From Maylandia zebra (taxonomy: Eukaryota; Chordata; Actinopteri; Cichliformes; Cichlidae): 64,000 nucleotides of DNA. Position numbers and translations under genes: made by a program. The notes under the pieces were generated by a model. It was not told where the DNA came from. It searched no databases and was given only the letters and a program-made list of their open reading frames with translations. This document shows positions 1 to 14,330 of this stretch, in pieces (the stretch's first letter is position 1; every line of letters begins with the position of its first letter). Where the stretch lies: assembly GCF_041146795.1 (NCBI RefSeq), contig NC_135168.1:38394370-38458369 (forward strand), read 5' to 3'.

Positions 1-143
1 AGTAAAGATAGTTTGTAACTATAGTCTGTAACTATACTGTATAAAGTATAGTATAGTATGTATATCTCCAAAATGTCAGGAGTAGTTAGTCATTACAAGA
101 AGTGTTTGTGAACTAAAAATCACGAATGTGGGATACTGTTTGT

Positions 144-824
144 TAGTGATGTGCGGATCGATCCTGAAATATCGATTCCTCCGATACCAATCATTTATGT
201 TCTAGAATCGATTCTCACATTAAAATATCGATATTTTAGTAATTTAGAGTAAATTTGTAGTTTATCATTAACAGGAACACAGTGGAAAGAAACTGTTAAG
301 TCTAATTGTTGAATGTTGCCATTGTGTTTCTTAAATTTGTACAGTCTTAGTTTAAGCAGTAGGATCAAAGCCATCCCTTTGATCCTGACCACCTCTCCAA
401 CCACTCTGTGCTGGGGGAGGTTTTATTGTAGATACATCCTATCTGAAAGATCTGTTTCTTTTGATGTAAGCTTCCTGCGTTTACGACCCTTTGGTCAGCA
501 GGAGGTCTGACACACACTCACTCTCACATAACACACACACACACACACACACACACTCTTACAGAAGTTCACACATATACATTTACATACAGTGCCTTGT
601 CTACGTAACCAAAGGGGGGTTGCAAGGGGAGGTGCTTTGTAAACTATTGTTTGAAGATTGTCAATAAAAGGCAGCGAGAGGAGGCCACCATTGGGGTCAT
701 TGTCGTGCTGGACACAGATGAGAGGCCTCCCTTGCGCAAGTAATGGATCGATCGACTGTCTTGTTTTCTTCATGATGAATAAGTCTCTAGAATTAGCGGG
801 GTTTGTGGAAACACAGACCCAACA
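144..824. mobile_element. Left part of BED-type hAT, unit 1 (right end lost)
   Basis: The terminal sequence TAGTGATGTGCG follows CTGTTTGT (136-143), the same octamer that forms the TSD of the complete element in copy 3 (13348-15616). In this unit the element is cut at 824 and no matching right end (CGCACATCACTA) was found in the unit. It includes a CA microsatellite near 529-556 inside a roughly 100-bp segment (489-591) that recurs at 4761-4876. Confidence 0.8.
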
Positions 825-1539
825 TTTATTTGGTCCTTCGGAGCCGGAGCCTAACACATTGCATCCACCGAGGAGAGGGAGAGGACGCCACCGCAACGTC
901 TGGGATGATTGACGTAAAGCCCTGGTGTTTTTGGCTTGTCACCAGGCCGGGAAGTTTGCGCCTGACCTCCCCTCGGGATGGATGACGATTGACGGGATCC
1001 AGAGACTCTTCCCATGAACGTAAACAAACAGTGAGTACAGAAGGCCTTAGAGAGCGGCTACGTGACCCTGCGTTGACCGCAGGTACGGGAGCGCGCTAGC
1101 CGCGTGAGAGAGACGCAGGCTTCTCCGCCATTTGGGGCGTAGAGAGTTCTCCGCCATTTGGGGCGTGGAGATAAGCCCCTGAATAATTTTTTAGGGTGTG
1201 TACTATAAAAGAAACTAAATCTAAAACCTGGAAGGAAGAATAAAATCTCACAAATTCATTAAATTTCAGGATTCATTAAAATCCTGAATCGATTTTTAAA
1301 TATACATTTATTTTGCCCAAAACGCCAGAATTTCTACAACCACCAAACAGCTAAAATTACAGAAGAGGATTAAGGGCCACTGAAAAAAAAAGTGGGCACC
1401 TCTTTTTTTTTCTTCTTTTCCTGAATTCTGAGATTAAAGTCAGAATTCCAAATTTTTTTGCATCCGAATCGGAGATGTTGCCTTTTCACCCGACAGCACG
1501 TATGCAGACACTATGGGCAGAAATCTGTGCCATCAGAAA

Positions 1540-1840
1540 CTGAATTTGAATAAGTTAAATTTGAATTTGAATTGCTCAGATTGAATCTGAATTGTAACTT
1601 GAATAAATGCTTTTGAAAACTGAATTTGAATTAGTCTAATTTGAAATTGAATTTATGGTTTGAAAATGATCATCACTAAATTGAAATTGAATTTTATATT
1701 TTGAAAATGAATTGATTTGCTTTGAAACTGCATTTTATCCTTTAAAAATTCAGCTCTCGAATAATTTCAGTTTCACTTCTCACCATTCAGTTTCAGTTCT
1801 ACAATTCAATTTCAGTTCCAAAATTCAGTTTTTTGGAACT
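1540..1840. repeat. TTGAA/TTTGAATT-rich low-complexity stretch (unit 1)
   Basis: Dense irregular repetition of GAATTTGAATT and AAATTGAATTT words, switching to their reverse complement (TTCAGTTTCA, AATTCAATTTC) after about 1750, so the block can fold back on itself. It recurs at 8140-8440. No coding signal. Confidence 0.6.
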
Positions 1841-2594
1841 TACATCCGGTTCCGGTTCAAGCGCAGATTAATAGAACTATGTTTTACTAGCGGACCGAAA
1901 GTGTTACTGACGGGAATCTACAGCGTCTTGAGCTGAATTAAGACCTCAGAAGTCATTCGTTATGTCGAATGACCAGCGGATAAACTCTGAGGTTGGTAAT
2001 AAATGTATTACATGTATAAGAACAAGCGTCATGTTAACAAATGATAGCCGTAAGGTAACTTTTATGCTTATTGTAGCTGTTAGCTAAAAACGCTAATTTA
2101 GCGTAGTTTGCCCTGAATTCAGCTTTGACAAACAAATATGATCGACTGTTTCTAGTAGAATTCCAAAGTTGTCATCTTGGACCCTCTCAGACCCAGTAAT
2201 GCTGCACTAATGAATTAGACCAACTATTCACTTTAGCTAAAGTTATTAAGTTAGCTAAAGAGTTGGGATGCTGTGTAAGACATAAATAAAGCTAAAATAC
2301 AAAGGTTTGGGCACCGTTTTGCATGTTTCCCTACTGTAGGGGTCTGTGCAAGCATACAGAGGGGGTACTCTGAGAGCTCACTGAATTTGAAGCGTCTGCG
2401 GGCGCTTTGTGTTTACATCCTTTTTGCGCTCGATTCTGAAGCTGTAACCAGCTGCTTCACATAAACATCATCACGAATTTCCTCTTGCATTTGCTGTTTA
2501 ACTTCCACCACGATGAAATCACACTTCATGCAGAGCTCTATCTCTCTGTTTCTAAATCGATAATCAAAAGCCCTACTTATTACCAGTGTTGGGA

Positions 2595-2725
2595 CCAGAG
2601 ATGGGCAGTCTGATTACTTTTTTCAAGTAACGAGTAAAGTAAGGGATTACTATTGCAAAAACGGTAATTAGATTACCGTTACTTTCCCGTAGGAATGCTG
2701 CGTTACTGCGTTACTAAAACCGTGA
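2595..2725. repeat. GTAACG-rich dispersed repeat (unit 1)
   Basis: Contains AGTGTTGGGACCAG followed by TTACTTTTTTCAAGTAACGAGTAA and GTTACTGCGTTACT motifs. A related sequence in opposite orientation lies at 15935-16070 (GAGTAACGTAACGGAATACGTTAC, ending TTCCCAACACTG). This looks like a common teleost nonautonomous DNA repeat; the class is not determined here. It recurs at 9195-9325. Confidence 0.5.
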
Positions 2726-2745
2726 TTTTTTGCGAGAATGTCTCA

Positions 2746-3326
<581 letters not shown>

Positions 3327-4798
3327 GTGACAACAGCTGTGTGCAGATCAACAATGGATCACATATCGATTGTGGGAGAGAGTATGAGCGTGCAGCGTTT
3401 AAAGCGTGGAAGTACTGACCTTACTTTGAGTTTGATTCCATAAAAAGTGACAAAAACATTAGCGTCCATCGTGCGTGGGAAGAAAACTTCTTTTTACAGC
3501 GAAAAAAACCCCTAAACTCCCAAGCAAGCACCGAGTGCGCAACGACATAATGGGAAATTCACAGAGAAACTCGCGGATTCTTCAACTGACCGCAGCACAC
3601 CTGCACCAGGGTAAACCTCCGCCTACCGCAGTCCTGCTTTACAGGTGAAAATAGAGCACCAGGACCGCTGAGTCTTTGACTTTATTTATTTTCTGCTGTG
3701 TTTTACTTGCATCTATTTGAAAGAGTGAGTGTAAACACAAAAAATATTTTATTTTATGTGCTGGAATGTGTAGAAAATAGGTTTAAATGTTAAACTAATT
3801 TATTCAAGTCAGAGAATGTTGCATATAATTAAATTTTTGCTTGATGCATAAAGTTAAAAGATAAGGCAGCATAGAAAGTATTTACTTGCTTTCAGGTTTT
3901 ATTCAAATGTTAGTCTTTTCAGTTGTTTCCCCACTTTTTTCCTGTTTCAAAATCAAACACCAGTTTGTGAGAAGATTATCTTCTTTTTTAATAGGCAGAT
4001 AAAGTTTTACATTGGCATTGGCTAATTTGTCAATTGTTTGTTACAAATGTTCGTATTTTAATATTCAAAAATGTTTTTGCCCAAAACATATGTGCACTAC
4101 ATGTCAGTAAAAATACTATGTAAATATTGCTGTCCTTGACTGCTGAATAAACACTGACTGATTGTATCTCTTGTACTTTATCAACACAGTATCTAAAAAC
4201 TTTGCACCGTAGTGGTTAAAATCTCATTCTAATAAGAGTTAAAAGTGCATTCGGTTGTTAGGTTTATAGGGTTATTGAATTATGGTTAACGGTTGGTAGA
4301 ATTTTTTTTTAAACATTATCTGCCAATTACATCTGCCACCCTTCTCCAAATCTGTGCCCCTACCTGGCCACCCCAACAAAAATTTTCTAGACACGCCACT
4401 GCCCAAGAGGCCACATGAGAAACTGAAACTTTTTTGGAGGGCTACATCAACAAACTCAATATTAATTTCATCTCTCTATGAACTCTAACTAGTAAGAGTA
4501 GATGTTAAAGTTACACAATAAAAATGTAAAAAAGGTGTATGATAAAACATGTTATTACCATTTAATCAACATTACCATAACCATTTGCCAACAAAATGTG
4601 AGCACCCCTTCTTCCCATGTCCTTGTTCACCAGGATCAGTTTCTTCCTTCTGGACGAAGGCTCAAGTTTAGAAACATCTTTGTTCCAGCAGCCATAACTC
4701 AGGTAAATAAATCTTAGTTTCACTTCATACATGATACTCTGCTGATCATTTATTTTTTCCTTTGGTCAGCAGGAGGTCTGACACACACTCACTCTCAC

Positions 4799-4802
<4 letters not shown>

Positions 4803-4843
<41 letters not shown>
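4803..4843. repeat. CA microsatellite (unit 1)
   Basis: Long uninterrupted CA tract inside a block (4761-4876) that repeats the block at 489-591. It is 4 bases longer in unit 2 (11403-11447), the only length difference seen between the two complete units. Confidence 0.95.
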
Positions 4844-4846
<3 letters not shown>

Positions 4847-5005
4847 TACAGAAGTTCACACATATACATTTACATTTATTGCGCTTATCTGTTGTCAGTG
4901 TTTGTTTTGAAGATGCATGTGAGAATGTAAAACTCATCTATGGTAGACCATCTCTATCTGCATGTACAAACAAAGTCCTGAAATTCTTTCAGTTGCATGT
5001 ATCCT

Positions 5006-5265
5006 GATGTACCAGCTTCATTCAGGACTCACAGCATTCCTGCAGTTTCACCTTAGGCTGGACCCATTGTTACACCATTTCTCATAAAGTCATTTGAACT
5101 TCACCCTAAATTTCTTCATGATGATGTACCAGCTTCATTCAGGACTCACAGCATTCCTGCAGTTTCACCTTAGGCTGGACCCATTGTTACACCATTTCTC
5201 ATAAAGTCATTTGAACTTCACCATGAATTTCTTCATGATGATGTACCGGCTTCCTTCAGGACTCC
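5006..5265. repeat. 117-bp direct repeats (2.2 copies), unit 1
   Basis: GATGTACCAGCTTCATTCAGG begins at 5006, 5123 and (as TACCGGCTTCCTTCAGG) 5240, giving a 117-bp period. The same motif family occurs singly near 18283, 51800 and 52540, next to regions paralogous to gene promoters. The repeat recurs at 11610-11869 in unit 2. Confidence 0.85.
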
Positions 5266-5801
5266 TAGGACAGGGCCTCCTGGGTTAACCTTCAGTGTTT
5301 GCTTGGTTGAAGTGTTGTGGTTTTTTTATTGATAGCGTTTTTGCTGTGGAAGTTGATATGTCTTACTTCATTGAACTCACCATATCTATTGCTAACGCTC
5401 CTTGAATGCACCACTCTGTGCCATGTTCTGCTAGTCTGCCTTCTTAGCTGCTGATAGCCAGCATTTTTTCCTTGTGTCCTCTCACTGCAACTTGGGGGGA
5501 TTTGGTTTATTGCTGTGTGTGAATGCCAGAATGTGGGTTCTGTTTGCGTGATGTTGTGTATGTCAAATGCTATTGTGTGTATTTGTTCCCTCGTGACTAT
5601 GCTAATGTTATCCTACGCTAATACGCTACAGAAGCTATTAAGTTGGTTAATGCTAAATAGAAACCTTGTGTAATTGTTGAAATTGTTATATACGTGAGTG
5701 TTGAATACAGTTTCTTTCTGCAATCTCTGTGCTAGAATTATGTCTGGGCATGTTGAATGTTCGATGCCTGCTGTACTGATAGTTGCTTTATGTATTGTTA
5801 C

Positions 5802-6570
5802 CATACATGCCAACCCTCTCGATTTTTCCGGGAGAATCTCGAATTTCAGTGCCCCTCCCAAGAATCTCCTGGAGCCACCATTTTCCCGCATTTCTCCTGA
5901 TTCACCACTCGGACAACAGAATTGAAAAACCATATCGCAGAATTCATAGTGCGGCCCAGCCAATTCCAGTTTCCAACAATGGCGGCAGCTACTTAGTTTT
6001 AATATTACTCTTATTACTCTTTCTGGGTCACAAAATAAACTTTTAGCATATTTTCAGGCAAGAATGTAGCTGTGTAAACTTCAAATATCTGAGCCGGCGA
6101 GAACAGCGAACTCCCGGCACATCGATTTCAAACCCATGCGGTCTTTCGCTACTCAGGTTAAACATGATATATAAGTCACTTAAATAACCTAAGAATGTTA
6201 TTGTTTGACTTTTTTCTGTGTTTTATCTGTTCCTGAGTAAATCCGTTTGGCTGAGATTAAAGTTATTAGATTAGATTAGATTAAATTAAACTGTATTAAA
6301 CCGTCGGGAGGGTTCCTCCGGGGGTTTTCACACAGCTGAATAAACATCAAAGAGAAAACTGATTAAACAGAAGTAGGAGATGGTCGAGAATTTACGCCAG
6401 CGTCCGGTTATATTTTAGATAGCAAGGAGCAGACAGCAGAGTTTCACTCCACCGAGAGAGCTCGTGACGTAATTCAGAAGGCTAGACCGTCACAGTCGCT
6501 TACTTCCGGCCTACCTGGCTTTTGGAGGACCCGGCCCACTTAGACCATGAAGGCCGGGTCCTCAGGTGGA
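5802..6570 (-). mobile_element. hAT-N2 element, truncated (unit 1)
   Basis: Begins with CATACATGCCAACCCTC, the terminus of the complete element at 14420-15219, and is collinear (in opposite orientation to that copy) up to GGTCCTCAGGTGGA at 6570. The other terminus is missing. Several short open frames here are transposon DNA, not genes. It recurs at 12406-13174. Confidence 0.75.
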
Positions 6571-6743
6571 CAGGTGGCACAAAGTTGACCCAGACAACAA
6601 AGTAAAGATAGTTTGTAACTATAGTCTGTAACTATACTGTATAAAGTATAGTATAGTATGTATATCTCCAAAATGTCAGGAGTAGTTAGTCATTACAAGA
6701 AGTGTTTGTGAACTAAAAATCACGAATGTGGGATACTGTTTGT

Positions 6744-7424
6744 TAGTGATGTGCGGATCGATCCTGAAATATCGATTCCTCCGATACCAATCATTTATGT
6801 TCTAGAATCGATTCTCACATTAAAATATCGATATTTTAGTAATTTAGAGTAAATTTGTAGTTTATCATTAACAGGAACACAGTGGAAAGAAACTGTTAAG
6901 TCTAATTGTTGAATGTTGCCATTGTGTTTCTTAAATTTGTACAGTCTTAGTTTAAGCAGTAGGATCAAAGCCATCCCTTTGATCCTGACCACCTCTCCAA
7001 CCACTCTGTGCTGGGGGAGGTTTTATTGTAGATACATCCTATCTGAAAGATCTGTTTCTTTTGATGTAAGCTTCCTGCGTTTACGACCCTTTGGTCAGCA
7101 GGAGGTCTGACACACACTCACTCTCACATAACACACACACACACACACACACACACTCTTACAGAAGTTCACACATATACATTTACATACAGTGCCTTGT
7201 CTACGTAACCAAAGGGGGGTTGCAAGGGGAGGTGCTTTGTAAACTATTGTTTGAAGATTGTCAATAAAAGGCAGCGAGAGGAGGCCACCATTGGGGTCAT
7301 TGTCGTGCTGGACACAGATGAGAGGCCTCCCTTGCGCAAGTAATGGATCGATCGACTGTCTTGTTTTCTTCATGATGAATAAGTCTCTAGAATTAGCGGG
7401 GTTTGTGGAAACACAGACCCAACA
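6744..7424. mobile_element. Left part of BED-type hAT, unit 2
   Basis: Exact counterpart of 144-824 in the second tandem unit: same left terminus, same preceding CTGTTTGT, right end absent. Confidence 0.8.
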
Positions 7425-9345
7425 TTTATTTGGTCCTTCGGAGCCGGAGCCTAACACATTGCATCCACCGAGGAGAGGGAGAGGACGCCACCGCAACGTC
7501 TGGGATGATTGACGTAAAGCCCTGGTGTTTTTGGCTTGTCACCAGGCCGGGAAGTTTGCGCCTGACCTCCCCTCGGGATGGATGACGATTGACGGGATCC
7601 AGAGACTCTTCCCATGAACGTAAACAAACAGTGAGTACAGAAGGCCTTAGAGAGCGGCTACGTGACCCTGCGTTGACCGCAGGTACGGGAGCGCGCTAGC
7701 CGCGTGAGAGAGACGCAGGCTTCTCCGCCATTTGGGGCGTAGAGAGTTCTCCGCCATTTGGGGCGTGGAGATAAGCCCCTGAATAATTTTTTAGGGTGTG
7801 TACTATAAAAGAAACTAAATCTAAAACCTGGAAGGAAGAATAAAATCTCACAAATTCATTAAATTTCAGGATTCATTAAAATCCTGAATCGATTTTTAAA
7901 TATACATTTATTTTGCCCAAAACGCCAGAATTTCTACAACCACCAAACAGCTAAAATTACAGAAGAGGATTAAGGGCCACTGAAAAAAAAAGTGGGCACC
8001 TCTTTTTTTTTCTTCTTTTCCTGAATTCTGAGATTAAAGTCAGAATTCCAAATTTTTTTGCATCCGAATCGGAGATGTTGCCTTTTCACCCGACAGCACG
8101 TATGCAGACACTATGGGCAGAAATCTGTGCCATCAGAAACTGAATTTGAATAAGTTAAATTTGAATTTGAATTGCTCAGATTGAATCTGAATTGTAACTT
8201 GAATAAATGCTTTTGAAAACTGAATTTGAATTAGTCTAATTTGAAATTGAATTTATGGTTTGAAAATGATCATCACTAAATTGAAATTGAATTTTATATT
8301 TTGAAAATGAATTGATTTGCTTTGAAACTGCATTTTATCCTTTAAAAATTCAGCTCTCGAATAATTTCAGTTTCACTTCTCACCATTCAGTTTCAGTTCT
8401 ACAATTCAATTTCAGTTCCAAAATTCAGTTTTTTGGAACTTACATCCGGTTCCGGTTCAAGCGCAGATTAATAGAACTATGTTTTACTAGCGGACCGAAA
8501 GTGTTACTGACGGGAATCTACAGCGTCTTGAGCTGAATTAAGACCTCAGAAGTCATTCGTTATGTCGAATGACCAGCGGATAAACTCTGAGGTTGGTAAT
8601 AAATGTATTACATGTATAAGAACAAGCGTCATGTTAACAAATGATAGCCGTAAGGTAACTTTTATGCTTATTGTAGCTGTTAGCTAAAAACGCTAATTTA
8701 GCGTAGTTTGCCCTGAATTCAGCTTTGACAAACAAATATGATCGACTGTTTCTAGTAGAATTCCAAAGTTGTCATCTTGGACCCTCTCAGACCCAGTAAT
8801 GCTGCACTAATGAATTAGACCAACTATTCACTTTAGCTAAAGTTATTAAGTTAGCTAAAGAGTTGGGATGCTGTGTAAGACATAAATAAAGCTAAAATAC
8901 AAAGGTTTGGGCACCGTTTTGCATGTTTCCCTACTGTAGGGGTCTGTGCAAGCATACAGAGGGGGTACTCTGAGAGCTCACTGAATTTGAAGCGTCTGCG
9001 GGCGCTTTGTGTTTACATCCTTTTTGCGCTCGATTCTGAAGCTGTAACCAGCTGCTTCACATAAACATCATCACGAATTTCCTCTTGCATTTGCTGTTTA
9101 ACTTCCACCACGATGAAATCACACTTCATGCAGAGCTCTATCTCTCTGTTTCTAAATCGATAATCAAAAGCCCTACTTATTACCAGTGTTGGGACCAGAG
9201 ATGGGCAGTCTGATTACTTTTTTCAAGTAACGAGTAAAGTAAGGGATTACTATTGCAAAAACGGTAATTAGATTACCGTTACTTTCCCGTAGGAATGCTG
9301 CGTTACTGCGTTACTAAAACCGTGATTTTTTGCGAGAATGTCTCA

Positions 9346-9926
<581 letters not shown>

Positions 9927-11398
9927 GTGACAACAGCTGTGTGCAGATCAACAATGGATCACATATCGATTGTGGGAGAGAGTATGAGCGTGCAGCGTTT
10001 AAAGCGTGGAAGTACTGACCTTACTTTGAGTTTGATTCCATAAAAAGTGACAAAAACATTAGCGTCCATCGTGCGTGGGAAGAAAACTTCTTTTTACAGC
10101 GAAAAAAACCCCTAAACTCCCAAGCAAGCACCGAGTGCGCAACGACATAATGGGAAATTCACAGAGAAACTCGCGGATTCTTCAACTGACCGCAGCACAC
10201 CTGCACCAGGGTAAACCTCCGCCTACCGCAGTCCTGCTTTACAGGTGAAAATAGAGCACCAGGACCGCTGAGTCTTTGACTTTATTTATTTTCTGCTGTG
10301 TTTTACTTGCATCTATTTGAAAGAGTGAGTGTAAACACAAAAAATATTTTATTTTATGTGCTGGAATGTGTAGAAAATAGGTTTAAATGTTAAACTAATT
10401 TATTCAAGTCAGAGAATGTTGCATATAATTAAATTTTTGCTTGATGCATAAAGTTAAAAGATAAGGCAGCATAGAAAGTATTTACTTGCTTTCAGGTTTT
10501 ATTCAAATGTTAGTCTTTTCAGTTGTTTCCCCACTTTTTTCCTGTTTCAAAATCAAACACCAGTTTGTGAGAAGATTATCTTCTTTTTTAATAGGCAGAT
10601 AAAGTTTTACATTGGCATTGGCTAATTTGTCAATTGTTTGTTACAAATGTTCGTATTTTAATATTCAAAAATGTTTTTGCCCAAAACATATGTGCACTAC
10701 ATGTCAGTAAAAATACTATGTAAATATTGCTGTCCTTGACTGCTGAATAAACACTGACTGATTGTATCTCTTGTACTTTATCAACACAGTATCTAAAAAC
10801 TTTGCACCGTAGTGGTTAAAATCTCATTCTAATAAGAGTTAAAAGTGCATTCGGTTGTTAGGTTTATAGGGTTATTGAATTATGGTTAACGGTTGGTAGA
10901 ATTTTTTTTTAAACATTATCTGCCAATTACATCTGCCACCCTTCTCCAAATCTGTGCCCCTACCTGGCCACCCCAACAAAAATTTTCTAGACACGCCACT
11001 GCCCAAGAGGCCACATGAGAAACTGAAACTTTTTTGGAGGGCTACATCAACAAACTCAATATTAATTTCATCTCTCTATGAACTCTAACTAGTAAGAGTA
11101 GATGTTAAAGTTACACAATAAAAATGTAAAAAAGGTGTATGATAAAACATGTTATTACCATTTAATCAACATTACCATAACCATTTGCCAACAAAATGTG
11201 AGCACCCCTTCTTCCCATGTCCTTGTTCACCAGGATCAGTTTCTTCCTTCTGGACGAAGGCTCAAGTTTAGAAACATCTTTGTTCCAGCAGCCATAACTC
11301 AGGTAAATAAATCTTAGTTTCACTTCATACATGATACTCTGCTGATCATTTATTTTTTCCTTTGGTCAGCAGGAGGTCTGACACACACTCACTCTCAC

Positions 11399-11450
<52 letters not shown>

Positions 11451-12405
11451 TACAGAAGTTCACACATATACATTTACATTTATTGCGCTTATCTGTTGTC
11501 AGTGTTTGTTTTGAAGATGCATGTGAGAATGTAAAACTCATCTATGGTAGACCATCTCTATCTGCATGTACAAACAAAGTCCTGAAATTCTTTCAGTTGC
11601 ATGTATCCTGATGTACCAGCTTCATTCAGGACTCACAGCATTCCTGCAGTTTCACCTTAGGCTGGACCCATTGTTACACCATTTCTCATAAAGTCATTTG
11701 AACTTCACCCTAAATTTCTTCATGATGATGTACCAGCTTCATTCAGGACTCACAGCATTCCTGCAGTTTCACCTTAGGCTGGACCCATTGTTACACCATT
11801 TCTCATAAAGTCATTTGAACTTCACCATGAATTTCTTCATGATGATGTACCGGCTTCCTTCAGGACTCCTAGGACAGGGCCTCCTGGGTTAACCTTCAGT
11901 GTTTGCTTGGTTGAAGTGTTGTGGTTTTTTTATTGATAGCGTTTTTGCTGTGGAAGTTGATATGTCTTACTTCATTGAACTCACCATATCTATTGCTAAC
12001 GCTCCTTGAATGCACCACTCTGTGCCATGTTCTGCTAGTCTGCCTTCTTAGCTGCTGATAGCCAGCATTTTTTCCTTGTGTCCTCTCACTGCAACTTGGG
12101 GGGATTTGGTTTATTGCTGTGTGTGAATGCCAGAATGTGGGTTCTGTTTGCGTGATGTTGTGTATGTCAAATGCTATTGTGTGTATTTGTTCCCTCGTGA
12201 CTATGCTAATGTTATCCTACGCTAATACGCTACAGAAGCTATTAAGTTGGTTAATGCTAAATAGAAACCTTGTGTAATTGTTGAAATTGTTATATACGTG
12301 AGTGTTGAATACAGTTTCTTTCTGCAATCTCTGTGCTAGAATTATGTCTGGGCATGTTGAATGTTCGATGCCTGCTGTACTGATAGTTGCTTTATGTATT
12401 GTTAC

Positions 12406-13174
12406 CATACATGCCAACCCTCTCGATTTTTCCGGGAGAATCTCGAATTTCAGTGCCCCTCCCAAGAATCTCCTGGAGCCACCATTTTCCCGCATTTCTC
12501 CTGATTCACCACTCGGACAACAGAATTGAAAAACCATATCGCAGAATTCATAGTGCGGCCCAGCCAATTCCAGTTTCCAACAATGGCGGCAGCTACTTAG
12601 TTTTAATATTACTCTTATTACTCTTTCTGGGTCACAAAATAAACTTTTAGCATATTTTCAGGCAAGAATGTAGCTGTGTAAACTTCAAATATCTGAGCCG
12701 GCGAGAACAGCGAACTCCCGGCACATCGATTTCAAACCCATGCGGTCTTTCGCTACTCAGGTTAAACATGATATATAAGTCACTTAAATAACCTAAGAAT
12801 GTTATTGTTTGACTTTTTTCTGTGTTTTATCTGTTCCTGAGTAAATCCGTTTGGCTGAGATTAAAGTTATTAGATTAGATTAGATTAAATTAAACTGTAT
12901 TAAACCGTCGGGAGGGTTCCTCCGGGGGTTTTCACACAGCTGAATAAACATCAAAGAGAAAACTGATTAAACAGAAGTAGGAGATGGTCGAGAATTTACG
13001 CCAGCGTCCGGTTATATTTTAGATAGCAAGGAGCAGACAGCAGAGTTTCACTCCACCGAGAGAGCTCGTGACGTAATTCAGAAGGCTAGACCGTCACAGT
13101 CGCTTACTTCCGGCCTACCTGGCTTTTGGAGGACCCGGCCCACTTAGACCATGAAGGCCGGGTCCTCAGGTGGA
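12406..13174 (-). mobile_element. hAT-N2 element, truncated (unit 2)
   Basis: Counterpart of 5802-6570 in the second tandem unit, apparently identical. Confidence 0.75.
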
Positions 13175-13912
13175 CAGGTGGCACAAAGTTGACCCAGACA
13201 ACAAAGTAAAGATAGTTTGTAACTATAGTCTGTAACTATACTGTATAAAGTATAGTATAGTATGTATATCTCCAAAATGTCAGGAGTAGTTAGTCATTAC
13301 AAGAAGTGTTTGTGAACTAAAAATCACGAATGTGGGATACTGTTTGTTAGTGATGTGCGGATCGATCCTGAAATATCGATTCCTCCGATACCAATCATTT
13401 ATGTTCTAGAATCGATTCTCACATTAAAATATCGATATTTTAGTAATTTAGAGTAAATTTGTAGTTTATCATTAACAGGAACACAGTGGAAAGAAACTGT
13501 TAAGTCTAATTGTTGAATGTTGCCATTGTGTTTCTTAAATTTGTACAGTCTTAGTTTAAGCAGTAGGATCAAAGCCATCCCTTTGATCCTGACCACCTCT
13601 CCAACCACTCTGTGCTGGGGGAGGTTTTATTGTAGATACATCCTATCTGAAAGATCTGTTTCTTTTGATGTAAGCTTCCTGCGTTTACGACCCTTTGGTC
13701 AGCAGGAGGTCTGACACACACTCACTCTCACATAACACACACACACACTCTTACAGAAGTTCACACATATACATTTACATACAGTGCCTTGTCTACGTAA
13801 CCAAAGGGGGGTTGCAAGGGGAGGTGCTTTGTAAACTATTGTTTGAAGATTGTCAATAAAAGGCAGCGAGAGGAGGCCACCATTGGGGTCATTGTCGTGC
13901 TGGACACAGATG

Positions 13913-14094
13913 CAAATGCAAAATGCAAATAAAATAATTAAAAAGTAAAAATTTATTTAAATTTTTACTTTTTAATTATTTTATTTGCATTTTTCTAATC
14001 ACTAGGGTTTGAGAGTAACGCAATTTCTATTCTCTGTATGTCCTGTACATGTGGCAGAATTGACAAATAAAGTTGACTTGACTTGACTTGACTT
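13913..14094 (+). mobile_element. Short retroposed insertion with TTGAC-repeat tail
   Basis: Relative to units 1 and 2 this 182-bp sequence is extra and is flanked by GATG (13909-13912 and 14095-14098). It ends AATAAAGTTGACTTGACTTGACTTGACTTG, a short-repeat tail typical of LINE 3' ends. Its 5' half is a 74-bp near-perfect palindrome (13920-13993). It is probably a severely 5'-truncated LINE or a LINE-mobilised SINE. Confidence 0.75.
13920..13993. repeat. 74-bp AT-rich palindrome
   Basis: The left arm, beginning AAAATGCAAATAAAATAATT, is perfectly complementary over 34 bases to the right arm ending in AATTATTTTATTTGCATTTT, with a 6-base centre. It would extrude as a cruciform or fold as a long hairpin in RNA. 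Confidence 0.9.
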
Positions 14095-14330
14095 GATGAG
14101 AGGCCTCCCTTGCGCAAGTAATGGATCGATCGACTGTCTTGTTTTCTTCATGATGAATAAGTCTCTAGAATTAGCGGGGTTTGTGGAAACACAGACCCAA
14201 CAGAAACTATAACATTCGGATTGTCTACATTCAAAGGAACTACTTCCTCTTCTGCCTTTCATAGTCATGTGCGAAATACGGCTGTATAAATGTCTCGCAG
14301 CCCCTTGGCGTGCGCACTCACGACAATGGC

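Larger units (their letters stand above)
13205..14202. repeat. 6.6-kb tandem unit, partial copy 3
   Basis: Third, incomplete period, matching 1-824. It has a shorter CA tract (13734-13749) and a 182-bp insertion (13913-14094). Homology stops at 14202, where copies 1 and 2 continue into TTTATTTGG but this copy continues into the rest of a BED-hAT element. This is the right edge of the array. Confidence 0.93.

Noticed and set aside
495..896. 133-codon minus-strand frame, identical at 7095-7496
   Set aside because: It runs through a CA repeat and hAT DNA, and is duplicated only because the whole 6.6-kb unit is.
5613..6046. Overlapping ORFs on both strands
   Set aside because: Located in hAT-N2 DNA and its flank, and recur in unit 2; no coding motif.
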